IMG/VR virus record: IMGVR_UViG_3300046313_000158
Location: 1-46,291 of that record
Origin: a virus
Length of the DNA stretch: 46,291 bases
Direction: 5' to 3' (one strand)
The position numbers and the translations under genes are program-made. Under the pieces are notes generated by a model, which made no database searches, was not told the DNA's origin, and was given only the letters and a program-made list of their open reading frames with translations. Below, one piece after another: positions 21,591 through 28,651 of the stretch (position 1 is the stretch's first letter; every line of letters begins with the position of its first letter).

Positions 21591-21794
21591 ATGAAAATCG
21601 AATCTATGTTTTATATCGCTCTTGGTACTGTGGTTGATGAGATTGAAAAGTCAGATGCCTACAAAGGGTTTGTCGAGTTGGCAGAAACCACAGATGAAGC
21701 TAATCGATATGCTCGTCGTGCTCTGAAGTACAAGACTAAGGCTATCGTTGGATTCGATCGTGAGATGGATCGTCTCGTAAAGGAATACAAATGA
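21591..21794 (+). CDS. small helical protein
   Basis: A 67-residue, mostly helical, charged protein. AAGGA precedes the start. No known domain. It overlaps the next microprotein by ATGA. Confidence 0.62.
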   Translation: MKIESMFYIALGTVVDEIEKSDAYKGFVELAETTDEANRYARRALKYKTKAIVGFDREMDRLVKEYK

Positions 21795-21871
21795 TTAACG
21801 CTAAAGAGTTTCAGGAACAATTGGAATGGTTTTGGTTGTTTTGCCAAGAAGAATCATGGAGTGAAGAATGA
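21791..21871 (+). CDS. microprotein
   Basis: A 26-residue frame with an aromatic helix (EQLEWFWLF) and acidic end, linked by ATGA overlaps at both ends. The exact coupling suggests that it is translated; function unknown. Confidence 0.5.
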   Translation: MINAKEFQEQLEWFWLFCQEESWSEE

Positions 21872-22083
21872 CTACTGTTGCACAAATGATTGAGTGGATG
21901 AAGACAATCCCACAGGACGCTGAGGTTGAGTGTGGTGTGGAAGTGACCAGCGGATACAGCACCTACATGAATATGGTACCTGTCGATATCGAAGCCTGTG
22001 GAGTGTTTGACTACAATGATGAAAAGTACCGAGAGTACCCAGCAGTATTTGGTAAGGTTATCATTCAGATCCGAGGAGAATAA
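21868..22083 (+). CDS. hypothetical protein
   Basis: A 71-residue acidic protein beginning MTTVAQMIEWMKTIPQDAEVE. Phage and plasmid proteins with this start (a helix followed by PQDAEV and strands) are common and unassigned. Coupled to the preceding microprotein. Confidence 0.68.
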   Translation: MTTVAQMIEWMKTIPQDAEVECGVEVTSGYSTYMNMVPVDIEACGVFDYNDEKYREYPAVFGKVIIQIRGE

Positions 22084-22084
22084 A

Positions 22085-22309
22085 ATGAGTATCGTTAATG
22101 AAGTAATGAAAGACTCCGATATCGTATTCGAGGAAACTATTGGTGGTGTGCCCATTGCTCTGCTGTCTATGGATGACATGCACTGTTTCGCTGAGAATTT
22201 GATCTTTGAAGTTATCCGTGGGTTGCGTGCAGCCTATGGACCAGACGACTGCGTACCCATCGAGGAGATCGAAGCCCACCTGCAAGAGAAATTTGGACTA
22301 GACGTATGA
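22085..22309 (+). CDS. hypothetical protein
   Basis: A 74-residue acidic protein. ATG 22085 follows GAGGAGAATAA, the end of the previous gene, which supplies the ribosome site. Strand then helices; not recognised. Confidence 0.63.
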   Translation: MSIVNEVMKDSDIVFEETIGGVPIALLSMDDMHCFAENLIFEVIRGLRAAYGPDDCVPIEEIEAHLQEKFGLDV

Positions 22310-22485
22310 CCAAACAACAATTCATAGACCACTACATTTGCACGTTCTTGGCTAGTTATATGGCTGGGAACTACGACGATGACTGTATGAATGGTCATCC
22401 AAACGAACCATACAACCACCAACCAGTGGAAGACGCTATCTTCTGTGCTGAACGTGCATGGACTAAACTCGAGGAATTCAAATGA
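22306..22485 (+). CDS. small hypothetical protein
   Basis: A 59-residue protein coupled by ATGA at both ends. Tyrosine-, asparagine- and aspartate-rich in the middle (AGNYDDDCMNGHPNEPYNH), with a closing helix. Not recognised. Confidence 0.6.
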   Translation: MTKQQFIDHYICTFLASYMAGNYDDDCMNGHPNEPYNHQPVEDAIFCAERAWTKLEEFK

Positions 22486-22721
22486 AATACATCATACTGC
22501 TATCGTTGTTTCTGGTTGGTTGTAAGCCTGATGCCGAAGAACGTGTTTACTCAGTGCTACCAGAAGAACTAAAAGACTGCAGATTCTTTCGTCTGACTGA
22601 TGAATTTTCGAACACAATCACAGTGGCTCGCTGCCCCAACTCAAGCACCACTGTTAAGATGCACAATAAACAATCAACTACAAGCGTGGTTATCGACGGT
22701 GTGGAGTATACTAAAAAGTAA
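22482..22721 (+). CDS. small lipoprotein
   Basis: A 79-residue protein with a lipoprotein signal: MKYIILLSLFLVGCKPD, lipobox LVGC, cleavage before Cys14. An Asp at +2 after the next residue does not clearly decide inner or outer membrane. The mature part has two more cysteines. Phage lipoproteins often block superinfection or help lysis; neither is shown here. Confidence 0.75.
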   Translation: MKYIILLSLFLVGCKPDAEERVYSVLPEELKDCRFFRLTDEFSNTITVARCPNSSTTVKMHNKQSTTSVVIDGVEYTKK

Positions 22722-22766
22722 ATCGAAAGTATTACATAAGTTTTGAGGGTTATTATCAGAAAGTTG

Positions 22767-22794
22767 TTGTCTTTCTCTTAGACTGGTGTATAAT
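22767..22794 (+). promoter_or_regulatory. sigma-70-type promoter
   Basis: TTGTCT, 16-base spacer, TATAAT, followed by AGAGTCATCTGATAAG as at other promoters in this set. It starts the run of genes from 22821. Confidence 0.82.
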
Positions 22795-22820
22795 AGAGTC
22801 ATCTGATAAGAAAGAACGAA

Positions 22821-23096
22821 ATGCGAAATCCACTAGACTATATCCCACACCTGATCCTTGGTTGCTTTATCGCTATGCCCATCTTTCTCGTGGTGGTTGC
22901 TATCGATCAAGGCTTTGGTAGCGATACAGTCTTGGATACGTTCGCAGGTCAGAAATCAGTTTGTACTCATTATCAGTATAATAACTCCCTGAAGCACACC
23001 CAATGTATGGGCTACAAGTCAGTGCCTGCTACCTGTAACAAGGTCGAACACACTGGTCCAGTCTTTGGCACTTTCACTAACACCCGTTGCGAGTAA
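22821..23096 (+). CDS. membrane-anchored Cys-rich protein
   Basis: A 91-residue protein with one N-terminal membrane helix (LILGCFIAMPIFLVVVAI) and an external domain carrying four cysteines (CTHYQY, QCMGY, TCNKV, and the last residue pair RCE), probably disulfide-linked in the periplasm. Family not recognised. Confidence 0.67.
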   Translation: MRNPLDYIPHLILGCFIAMPIFLVVVAIDQGFGSDTVLDTFAGQKSVCTHYQYNNSLKHTQCMGYKSVPATCNKVEHTGPVFGTFTNTRCE

Positions 23097-23100
23097 TACT

Positions 23101-23352
23101 ATGTCCATGATCTATACTGTCCGTGATAACCTGATCAACACAATCAAGGGTAAAGAAGAATACTTGGTTAAGATGCAGACCAAAGCCATCAAAGCCGAGG
23201 ACAACGCCAATATGGCTGCTGCCTTTGCCACTATCGAGTTCTTAAGGATTAACATCGCCGAACTCAAAGTTATCCTGTTCGACGTGGAGCAGTGCTGCGA
23301 ACAATACAACCTGATGAGTTGGGAAATCAACCCAGAACGGATGGGACAATGA
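23101..23352 (+). CDS. helical hypothetical protein
   Basis: An 83-residue protein that is almost entirely helical with alternating charge (a likely coiled coil over residues 8-70). It has two adjacent cysteines (EQCCEQ). Start ATG 23101. Overlaps the next gene by ATGA. Confidence 0.63.
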   Translation: MSMIYTVRDNLINTIKGKEEYLVKMQTKAIKAEDNANMAAAFATIEFLRINIAELKVILFDVEQCCEQYNLMSWEINPERMGQ

Positions 23353-23543
23353 AACTACGATATTTCACGATACAAAATAAGATCAATGCTGAAGTGGTTC
23401 GAGCATATGCACATGAGAATCAACTACCCACTATGGAAGCAAAACGACTCTTGGAAGAGAAGTCTGCCACCGTCCTACAGTACTGGGATGGTCACGCTGA
23501 GCAATGGATAACAGTACCCTACGTTACGGAGTATAGAGAATGA
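23349..23543 (+). CDS. hypothetical protein
   Basis: A 64-residue protein: strand, helix (PTMEAKRLLEEKS), then strands (ATVLQYWDGHAEQWITVPYV). The end resembles a small phage family with VLQYWD...W. Coupled to the HFGVEE gene series that follows. Confidence 0.63.
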   Translation: MKLRYFTIQNKINAEVVRAYAHENQLPTMEAKRLLEEKSATVLQYWDGHAEQWITVPYVTEYRE

Positions 23544-23764
23544 ACGAACGAATCAATGAACTGGCCATCCAAGCAGGTGGTGTTTGGCAGGGTGGCTATG
23601 TTGAACAGGCCAACGGTGATAGTGTCTACACAGAACACAAGTTTGTTCACGGTGGCGACATGGATGTAGAACAATTCGCCCGTTTGCTAGTGAAAGAATG
23701 TTGCGATGTAGTTGATTACAACAATGCTCGGGCAATCGTTAATCATTTTGGAGTTGAAGAATGA
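23540..23764 (+). CDS. MNERI...HFGVEE family protein, copy 1
   Basis: A 74-residue protein with the family start MNERINELAIQAGG, a central VEQFARLLVKECCDVV helix and the end NHFGVEE. The family is common in T4-like phages and its function is unknown. The DNA coding the final GVEE (GGAGTTGAAGA) doubles as the ribosome site of the next gene. Confidence 0.78.
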   Translation: MNERINELAIQAGGVWQGGYVEQANGDSVYTEHKFVHGGDMDVEQFARLLVKECCDVVDYNNARAIVNHFGVEE

Positions 23765-23931
23765 GTGAAGAATATAAACTTACCACAGACGTTGATATGA
23801 ACACTGTCCCAGCACACGTCACTGTAGAAGATATAAAGTATTTTGAGGATAAAGTAAAGCGAAATCCCTGGGATAACAAGGCTCAACTACAGTTGGCATC
23901 GATTAAGAAACATTTCGGAGTTGAAGAATGA
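23761..23931 (+). CDS. HFGVEE family protein, copy 2 (divergent start)
   Basis: A 56-residue protein sharing only the C-terminal KKHFGVEE with its neighbours; the N-terminus (MSEEYKLTTDVD) is unrelated. Presumably a recombinant or eroded copy in which the tail, and therefore the ribosome site for the next gene, was kept. Confidence 0.65.
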   Translation: MSEEYKLTTDVDMNTVPAHVTVEDIKYFEDKVKRNPWDNKAQLQLASIKKHFGVEE

Positions 23932-24176
23932 ACGAACGAATTAACAGTTTGAGACTTGATGCTGGAATATCGCAACTCAAAGATGATCCAAGATTAGTAG
24001 TAGTTGACCGTGAAGGTAATGTAATTGATCCATTGATCGGTTTGGAAAAGTTCGCCGAGTTGATTGTTAGGGAATGTGCTAATTTTGTTGAGAACATTTT
24101 TGATGACGATGGTGGACACGCCCCTTGCGAAGATTATGCAAAGGGGATTAAGAAACATTTCGGAGTTGAAGAATGA
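23928..24176 (+). CDS. MNERI...HFGVEE family protein, copy 3
   Basis: An 82-residue full-length family member: MNERINSLRLDAGI start, core KFAELIVRECANFVEN, end KKHFGVEE. It is closest to copy 4 in the core. ATGA overlaps on both sides. Confidence 0.78.
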   Translation: MNERINSLRLDAGISQLKDDPRLVVVDREGNVIDPLIGLEKFAELIVRECANFVENIFDDDGGHAPCEDYAKGIKKHFGVEE

Positions 24177-24427
24177 ACGAACGAATTGAACAACTTGCTA
24201 GACAGGTTGACGCTGGATACATTCCTCGTTATGATATGTGGCAGATGGATTCAGAAACAGTGCAAAAGTTCGCCGAGTTGATTGTTCGGGAAGTGTGTGG
24301 GATGATGGAGCAGGCTGAGGATGACGCATATCATTGCTTTGAGCCCAGCGAACGACCTACGGAATATATCGAATGGTTGCGAGATTGGCAAGAAAGATTT
24401 ACAAAACATTTCGGAGTTGAAGAATGA
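24173..24427 (+). CDS. MNERI...HFGVEE family protein, copy 4
   Basis: An 84-residue full-length member: MNERIEQLARQVDAG, core KFAELIVREVCGMMEQ, end TKHFGVEE. An insert with FEPSERPTEYIEW follows the core. ATGA overlaps on both sides. Confidence 0.78.
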   Translation: MNERIEQLARQVDAGYIPRYDMWQMDSETVQKFAELIVREVCGMMEQAEDDAYHCFEPSERPTEYIEWLRDWQERFTKHFGVEE

Positions 24428-24648
24428 CATACGGCGACTACAAATATATCATACCATATCCAGAATCATATAAAGATAGATTTGCCTGGACTGATCATAC
24501 TAATAAATTAAAAGAAATGTCAAATTGGGTTAGCGAACAAAAGTGGGACCATTGGGGAAGCGAAAAAACTCCCGATGGGTTTGGATTTTGGTTCAGTATT
24601 GAAGAAAATTATATTGCTTTCAAAGAACATTTCGGAGTTGAAGAATGA
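24424..24648 (+). CDS. HFGVEE family protein, copy 5 (divergent start)
   Basis: A 74-residue protein that keeps only KEHFGVEE at the end. The rest is Trp/Tyr-rich (DYKYIIPYPESYKDRFAW) and unrelated to copies 1, 3 and 4. ATGA overlap with both neighbours. Confidence 0.65.
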   Translation: MTYGDYKYIIPYPESYKDRFAWTDHTNKLKEMSNWVSEQKWDHWGSEKTPDGFGFWFSIEENYIAFKEHFGVEE

Positions 24649-24875
24649 TGTGGGACGATGAAGAGCCGACACAGGAAGAACAGAATGCTGAGTACCTGCA
24701 GCAAAATCCAGGCATTGAATCTGGACTGTGGTCAGAGTGGGTCTGCGTAGTATGTGGATGGGATAAGATACCGAATCCAACCCAAGAGGAATGGACTCGT
24801 CTAAGAGCTAACTTCTATCATGGGAAAGCACCAATAGAATCAGTGGCTGAACTAAAGAAGATGAGAGAAGAATGA
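24645..24875 (+). CDS. hypothetical protein with C-x2-C motif
   Basis: A 76-residue acidic protein starting at tandem ATGATG behind the last HFGVEE repeat. A WVCVVCGW segment gives a C-x2-C pair; no second pair is seen. Not recognised. Confidence 0.63.
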   Translation: MMWDDEEPTQEEQNAEYLQQNPGIESGLWSEWVCVVCGWDKIPNPTQEEWTRLRANFYHGKAPIESVAELKKMREE

Positions 24876-25189
24876 ACCTAATTAAAACACACAAAATCAA
24901 CCCTGTCTACATTAGACCAGGAGATTCAATGCATCTCCACTATAGCTATCAAGAGGAAGCCGATGGTCCATACATCTCTAAACATCTAAAGATGGACGTA
25001 TTCGATGAGCCAATGACTATTGATACAGTGCATGTCTATCGAACAGAGAGTGGTGAGTTCGGTCTAAAGGCTGGTCGTGCTCTGATCATGGGAGAGGACG
25101 ATGGAACATATAAAGACCTACCAATAAGCAAAGGTTATACTCAACTAATTGGTGGAAGGAAGACACGAGATGAGAAAATCAATCCGTAG
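24872..25189 (+). CDS. hypothetical protein
   Basis: A 105-residue protein dominated by strands (PVYIRPGDSMHLHYSYQEE, MTIDTVHVYRTESGEFGL), suggesting a small beta fold. Not recognised. It overlaps the next gene by 20 bases. Confidence 0.63.
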   Translation: MNLIKTHKINPVYIRPGDSMHLHYSYQEEADGPYISKHLKMDVFDEPMTIDTVHVYRTESGEFGLKAGRALIMGEDDGTYKDLPISKGYTQLIGGRKTRDEKINP

Positions 25190-25313
25190 CCATGGACCAT
25201 ATGAGAATCATCTCTGGTATCCGATAGTGGTTAGAGCGAATGGCGTGAGTCAGATCGTGGAGATGTCGGGTGTAGAGATGAACCTGTGGCGTGCTTATAT
25301 AGGCAGCATCTAG
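25170..25313 (+). CDS. small hypothetical protein
   Basis: A 47-residue protein. GGAAGGA precedes ATG 25170. Mixed strand pattern (HLWYPIVVRANGV). Not recognised. Confidence 0.55.
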   Translation: MRKSIRSHGPYENHLWYPIVVRANGVSQIVEMSGVEMNLWRAYIGSI

Positions 25314-25371
25314 GATGTGGTGGACGAGCACGGCTAAATAGCAGGTTTAGGTGTTAATGAGCTAAAAGTAT

Positions 25372-25659
25372 ATGGCATATAAAGAAAAAGACTGCAAGAA
25401 ATGTGGCGTCAAGCATAAAAAGCGTGGGGAATATTGCAGTCGCAGCTGTGGTAATGGTCGTGTGTGGACTGATGCTATGCGTGAAGTGTTTCGCCAGAAG
25501 CAAACTGAGTTCATTACTGGTGATTCCGACACAGCTGAAGAAGCCCGATGGCGTATCAACAACCACGAAGAGCCTGAACCAGTCGCTCCTATTCGTACAC
25601 AGAATTCACTAGAAGTCAACCAATTTGTGCAAGATGGTGATCTATGGTCTGAAGTATAG
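25372..25659 (+). CDS. zinc-finger-like protein
   Basis: A 95-residue protein beginning MAYKEKDCKKCGVKH with a second cysteine pair in YCSRSCGNGR: a C-x2-C ... C-x3-C treble-clef-like finger. The rest is acidic. A CTAAATAG element about 40 bases upstream may be a late promoter. Function unknown. Confidence 0.68.
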   Translation: MAYKEKDCKKCGVKHKKRGEYCSRSCGNGRVWTDAMREVFRQKQTEFITGDSDTAEEARWRINNHEEPEPVAPIRTQNSLEVNQFVQDGDLWSEV

Positions 25660-25693
25660 CGGACTATAGCGATCTGCAACTTGCAAATAATAG

Positions 25694-25722
25694 TTGACTA
25701 ACAGTTGACTTTATGGTATACT
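25694..25722 (+). promoter_or_regulatory. sigma-70-type promoter
   Basis: TTGACT, 17-base spacer, TATACT. A second TTGACT lies ten bases further on and could compete. Confidence 0.7.
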
Positions 25723-25754
25723 CACTGTGTGAGTGGATGATAAGGACTAGAGTG

Positions 25755-25910
25755 ATGTATACGATTGTTAAAGCCTACAAGATGAGTGAACGAACTGGTC
25801 TCGATGTGTTCGATGGATGGGATATCTACTGTGGTGATAACTGGTGCCAGCGTTACTGGACTAAGCGAGAGTGTGTCTCTGCCTTGTTAGCTGAAGGAAT
25901 AACCCTCTAG
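25755..25910 (+). CDS. small hypothetical protein
   Basis: A 51-residue protein with ATG 25755 after AAGGACTAGAGTG, preferred over earlier ATGs that lie at or before the promoter's start point. Trp/Tyr/Cys-rich centre (VFDGWDIYCGDNWCQRYW). Not recognised. Confidence 0.58.
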   Translation: MYTIVKAYKMSERTGLDVFDGWDIYCGDNWCQRYWTKRECVSALLAEGITL

Positions 25911-25926
25911 TCTCTGTGGTTATCGA

Positions 25927-25955
25927 TTGTCTCTAGTAGTTCCCTGATGTATAAT
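25927..25955 (+). promoter_or_regulatory. sigma-70-type promoter
   Basis: TTGTCT, 17-base spacer, TATAAT, directly after the previous stop. Confidence 0.8.
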
Positions 25956-25973
25956 ACTTCTTTTGGAGTGAAC

Positions 25974-26111
25974 ATGGACTATATCGAACTTTCAGAACTT
26001 TTAGAATTTTTGGCCGACCTCACCGTGGACGCCCCCGATTTTGAGACCGCCCGATCCGCTTTAAGTCTTCAGGTAAAACTTATGGATTACTATTTTCCGT
26101 CCCGACCATAA
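25974..26111 (+). CDS. small acidic protein
   Basis: A 45-residue protein after TTGGAGTG. An acidic helix (MDYIELSELLEFLADL) followed by a second helix and a basic end. Not recognised; alone behind its own promoter. Confidence 0.6.
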   Translation: MDYIELSELLEFLADLTVDAPDFETARSALSLQVKLMDYYFPSRP

Positions 26112-26144
26112 CCCCTAAAGACTGAGGGTCTTTCAAAAAAGCCC

Positions 26145-26173
26145 TTGTCTTTAATCTTGCGATCGGCCATAAT
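26145..26173 (+). promoter_or_regulatory. sigma-70-type promoter
   Basis: TTGTCT, 17-base spacer with CTTGCGATCGGC, CATAAT. It drives the second AAA+ gene. Confidence 0.75.
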
Positions 26174-26206
26174 AACTCTATTGTGATTAGGAAAGAAAGA
26201 AATACG

Positions 26207-27091
26207 ATGACTACAGTGACTTTTGATGGTACAAACTACGTGGCTAAAGTGGGTTCGAAGACTATTAAGTCTTACTCCAAAGCCTATGTTGAACGCAAAG
26301 TAAAAGCTATGGCAGGTGATCTGGAAGAAGCCATGGTTGTGGCCACTGAAAAGTCTAATCGTTTCGACATCAATACCCGTTTCGGTTTCGTGGAAAAGCT
26401 GGTAACAATGGTTGCAACTGGTGTTCAACCTAGCGCTGTGATCACTGGTGAAGGTGGTCTCGGTAAGACTTACACTGTGACTAAAACTCTCGCTGAGAAT
26501 GGTTACACTGACATCTCTGACTTGGCTGAGTTCGAAGTTGGTAGCATCATCAATGCTCGCAAGTGTTTCACCACTGTTAAAGGTTACTCGACTGCCAAAG
26601 GTCTCTATCGTACCCTGTTCGAGAACAACAAGTCCATCATTGTGTTCGATGACTGTGATGCCGTGTTGAAGGATCCAGTGGCTCTGAACCTGCTCAAAGG
26701 TGCCTTAGACTCTTACGGTAAACGCATCATCTCTTGGAATGCCGATATGCGTGACGACGATCTCCCTCGCTCCTTCGAGTTCACTGGTCGTGTTATCTTC
26801 ATTAGCAACATGGACCAGTCTCGTATCGACCAAGCCATTCGTAGTCGTTCGATGATGATCGACCTGTCTATGACTCTCGACCAGAAGATCGATCGTATGG
26901 AGCACATCGCTCTGTCTACTGAGTTCTTGCCAGAGTACGATAGCAAGGTCAAGACCGATGCACTCTCCTTAATCCGTGAGATCAAGGACGACTGTAAAGA
27001 AGTGTCCTTGCGCACACTAATCGCTGTGTGTAAGATCCGTGCTTGTAACAAAGACTACAAAGACCTTGCTACATACATGTTGACTTGCTAA
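26207..27091 (+). CDS. AAA+ ATPase
   Basis: A 294-residue protein with Walker A GEGGLGKT (81-88), Walker B SIIVFDDCD (143-151), a sensor-1 asparagine (FISNMD) and an arginine finger in IRSRSM. The N-terminal 60 residues (VTFDGTNYVAKVGSKTIKSY) form a separate small strand-rich domain. The substrate is unknown. Placed among early-type genes behind its own promoter. ATG 26207 is chosen from the GGAAAGAAAG purine stretch upstream. Confidence 0.83.
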   Translation: MTTVTFDGTNYVAKVGSKTIKSYSKAYVERKVKAMAGDLEEAMVVATEKSNRFDINTRFGFVEKLVTMVATGVQPSAVITGEGGLGKTYTVTKTLAENGYTDISDLAEFEVGSIINARKCFTTVKGYSTAKGLYRTLFENNKSIIVFDDCDAVLKDPVALNLLKGALDSYGKRIISWNADMRDDDLPRSFEFTGRVIFISNMDQSRIDQAIRSRSMMIDLSMTLDQKIDRMEHIALSTEFLPEYDSKVKTDALSLIREIKDDCKEVSLRTLIAVCKIRACNKDYKDLATYMLTC

Positions 27092-27126
27092 TCCCCTCAA
27101 GTACTGGTGGTTATTCCCGCTAGTGC

Positions 27127-27154
27127 TTGTCGAGATTGTAAATTGCTGTATAAT
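27127..27154 (+). promoter_or_regulatory. sigma-70-type promoter
   Basis: TTGTCG, 16-base spacer with ATTGTAAATTGC, TATAAT; similar to the promoter at 21381. Confidence 0.78.
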
Positions 27155-27177
27155 AGGTACAACTTAGGAGAATGAAC

Positions 27178-27336
27178 ATGATTCGTGTGATACTAGGATT
27201 TTTCTTGGTGTTTGGTAGTGTTGGTGGTATGGAGAATGCTGGCAATGATGTATCGCTGATTCCGTTAATGGTAGTGGCTATGGTAGGATTAGCTTTGATG
27301 TATTTTGGAGTAGAAAAGATCAACGGTCGAAACTGA
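27178..27336 (+). CDS. small membrane protein
   Basis: A 52-residue protein with two hydrophobic segments (MIRVILGFFLVFGSVGG and IPLMVVAMVGLALMYFGV). I recall similar two-helix proteins in other myoviruses; function unknown. TTAGGAG precedes the start. Confidence 0.68.
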   Translation: MIRVILGFFLVFGSVGGMENAGNDVSLIPLMVVAMVGLALMYFGVEKINGRN

Positions 27337-27486
27337 AAATCTGTATTGAAGGGACTCCTCCCCTTCTATCGAAAACGGTATACTACCCCTCCCCCTTTTT
27401 CTAAGCGTATTGAAACCAACACTCCGAAAAAATGCGCCCGAGAAATTTTTTGTGTGAAAACCCTTTTTGTAACTAAGGACTTAACT

Positions 27487-27660
27487 GTGTCAACCTTCTC
27501 TCTGCTCCAAGCTGAATACATCCATCACGCTAAACTGGCTCGTCGTCGTGCCCGTCGTAGCGCACGCAAGGAATCCTTGGAGATTCTTACTGCTCTTAAA
27601 GCTGCATCTACTCGTCTTTCCTCTAAGGAATTCGTGGCTCTTTTCAATAAGTTAGTCTAA
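27487..27660 (+). CDS. small basic helical protein
   Basis: A 57-residue protein starting at GTG 27487 after AAGGACTTAACT. Residues 15-28 are arginine-rich (KLARRRARRSARK), followed by a leucine/alanine helix, which suggests nucleic-acid or membrane-surface binding. The preceding 150 bases hold C- and A-rich sequence with a GAAGGG/CCCTTC hairpin near 27348 but no convincing gene. Confidence 0.6.
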   Translation: MSTFSLLQAEYIHHAKLARRRARRSARKESLEILTALKAASTRLSSKEFVALFNKLV

Positions 27661-27670
27661 GGGATTCCTT

Positions 27671-28276
27671 ATGAAATTCGACTCTTATCTCGACCTAGTC
27701 TCTGATTACTTCTTTTCCTCTAAGATGCCATCAGATTACACTAAGGAACAACAGCAGACTCTCGATCTAGCCGTGGATGTTTTAACGACTCATCCTACTG
27801 GTGGTAAGTTCGTGGAGCGGTTAATCCGTCACCGTTATTCTCTACGGGACGACGGTACTATTCATGGCTGGGATGGTTGGGATGGTGAGACTCCTGTGGA
27901 GATTAAGACCGAGACTATCAATTCCTCCAAGAAACTTAATTGCGAAGGCAGCTTTAGCACACATACGGATAACTCGGAGCGTAAACGGGATATCTTTCTA
28001 AAGCATAGACCACACCTTTATTCTGTGGGTGTTCACGATGTATCGGGTAAGTGCATGTATGTAATGAAGACTGATACGGCTAAGTTAAAGAAGACTGCAC
28101 TCTTGTTTGAACGACTGGATGCTAATTCTCCTAGAATTAACTTTTCCCACTGGAAAGATAATAAGGATTCTTACGAGATTCTCTATAAGTATCAAGAGTT
28201 AGTTCGTTATGCTCATTGGGCGTTTAATGGTGACCTTGGTACGGTTCTTGGTTATCGTGCCATGGTGGAGGTTTAA
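27671..28276 (+). CDS. putative PD-(D/E)XK-type nuclease
   Basis: A 201-residue protein. Around residues 60-80 it has IHGWDGWDGETPVEIKTE, a D...E-x-K arrangement on a strand, the hallmark of PD-(D/E)XK nucleases. Preceding helices carry a conserved-looking KFVERLIRHRY. If right, it could be a host-DNA-degrading or branch-cutting enzyme. The motif alone is modest evidence; the rest does not match a family I can name. Confidence 0.55.
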   Translation: MKFDSYLDLVSDYFFSSKMPSDYTKEQQQTLDLAVDVLTTHPTGGKFVERLIRHRYSLRDDGTIHGWDGWDGETPVEIKTETINSSKKLNCEGSFSTHTDNSERKRDIFLKHRPHLYSVGVHDVSGKCMYVMKTDTAKLKKTALLFERLDANSPRINFSHWKDNKDSYEILYKYQELVRYAHWAFNGDLGTVLGYRAMVEV

Positions 28277-28277
28277 T

Positions 28278-28373
28278 ATGTTGGCTCTATTCGGTTTCTT
28301 TATGGCTGTGGCTTACCATGCTCCATTCTGGGTGTTCTTGGTAGGATTCCTGTGTCTATTGATAGATTCGTAA
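28278..28373 (+). CDS. membrane microprotein
   Basis: A 31-residue hydrophobic protein (ALFGFFMAVAYHAPFWVFLV), one or two membrane spans. GGAGG lies just upstream, within the end of the previous gene. Function unknown. Confidence 0.52.
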   Translation: MLALFGFFMAVAYHAPFWVFLVGFLCLLIDS

Positions 28374-28397
28374 TTTCCGTTCCCTAGGAAGATAGAG

Positions 28398-28475
28398 ATG
28401 TTGTATTGGATCATGCGTGCGGTTGAGATGATTACTTGTATTCATATCATAGCAGGTATTTGGAGGCATTGGTAA
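28398..28475 (+). CDS. membrane microprotein
   Basis: A 25-residue hydrophobic frame (MLYWIMRAVEMITCIHIIAG) whose TAA overlaps the next ATG as TAATG. AGGAAGATAG precedes it. Coupling supports translation, but a frame this short is uncertain. Confidence 0.42.
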   Translation: MLYWIMRAVEMITCIHIIAGIWRHW

Positions 28476-28651
28476 TGACGGGACATAACTTTAATCGAAA
28501 GCTGAATACGGTGGGGATGTTCCTGTACTGTGGTCGATGTGGTCTAGTTAAGCTAGGTAATCGGGCAACTAACAAGGCTATTAGTCGTGGATGTGATGGT
28601 GCTCGAGATCTAGATGATGAGCAATATTTGAAGTTAAAGGGTAAGAAATGA
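28475..28651 (+). CDS. Cys-containing small basic protein
   Basis: A 58-residue protein with YCGRCG (C-x2-C) and one later cysteine; basic N-terminus. A partial zinc finger is possible. TTGGAGG precedes ATG 28475. Overlaps the next gene by ATGA. Confidence 0.62.
   Translation: MTGHNFNRKLNTVGMFLYCGRCGLVKLGNRATNKAISRGCDGARDLDDEQYLKLKGKK

Larger units (their letters stand above)
23540..24651 (+). repeat. tandem gene-end repeat (HFGVEE-ATGA cassettes)
   Basis: Five consecutive genes end with nearly the same DNA (AAACATTTCGGAGTTGAAGA, then ATGA), spaced about 170-255 bases apart, and three start with the same MNERI sequence. The repeat unit is therefore end-of-gene, ribosome site and start-of-next-gene. 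Confidence 0.75.

Noticed and set aside
23540-24651. CRISPR array
   Set aside because: The regularly spaced repeats are gene ends with coding sense (HFGVEE plus ATGA), and the spacers are open coding frames of 170-255 bases.
27337-27486. TTG-started extension of the small basic protein (from 27346)
   Set aside because: The extension is Pro/Lys-rich with no ribosome site and begins in a hairpin; GTG 27487 has AAGGA at good spacing.
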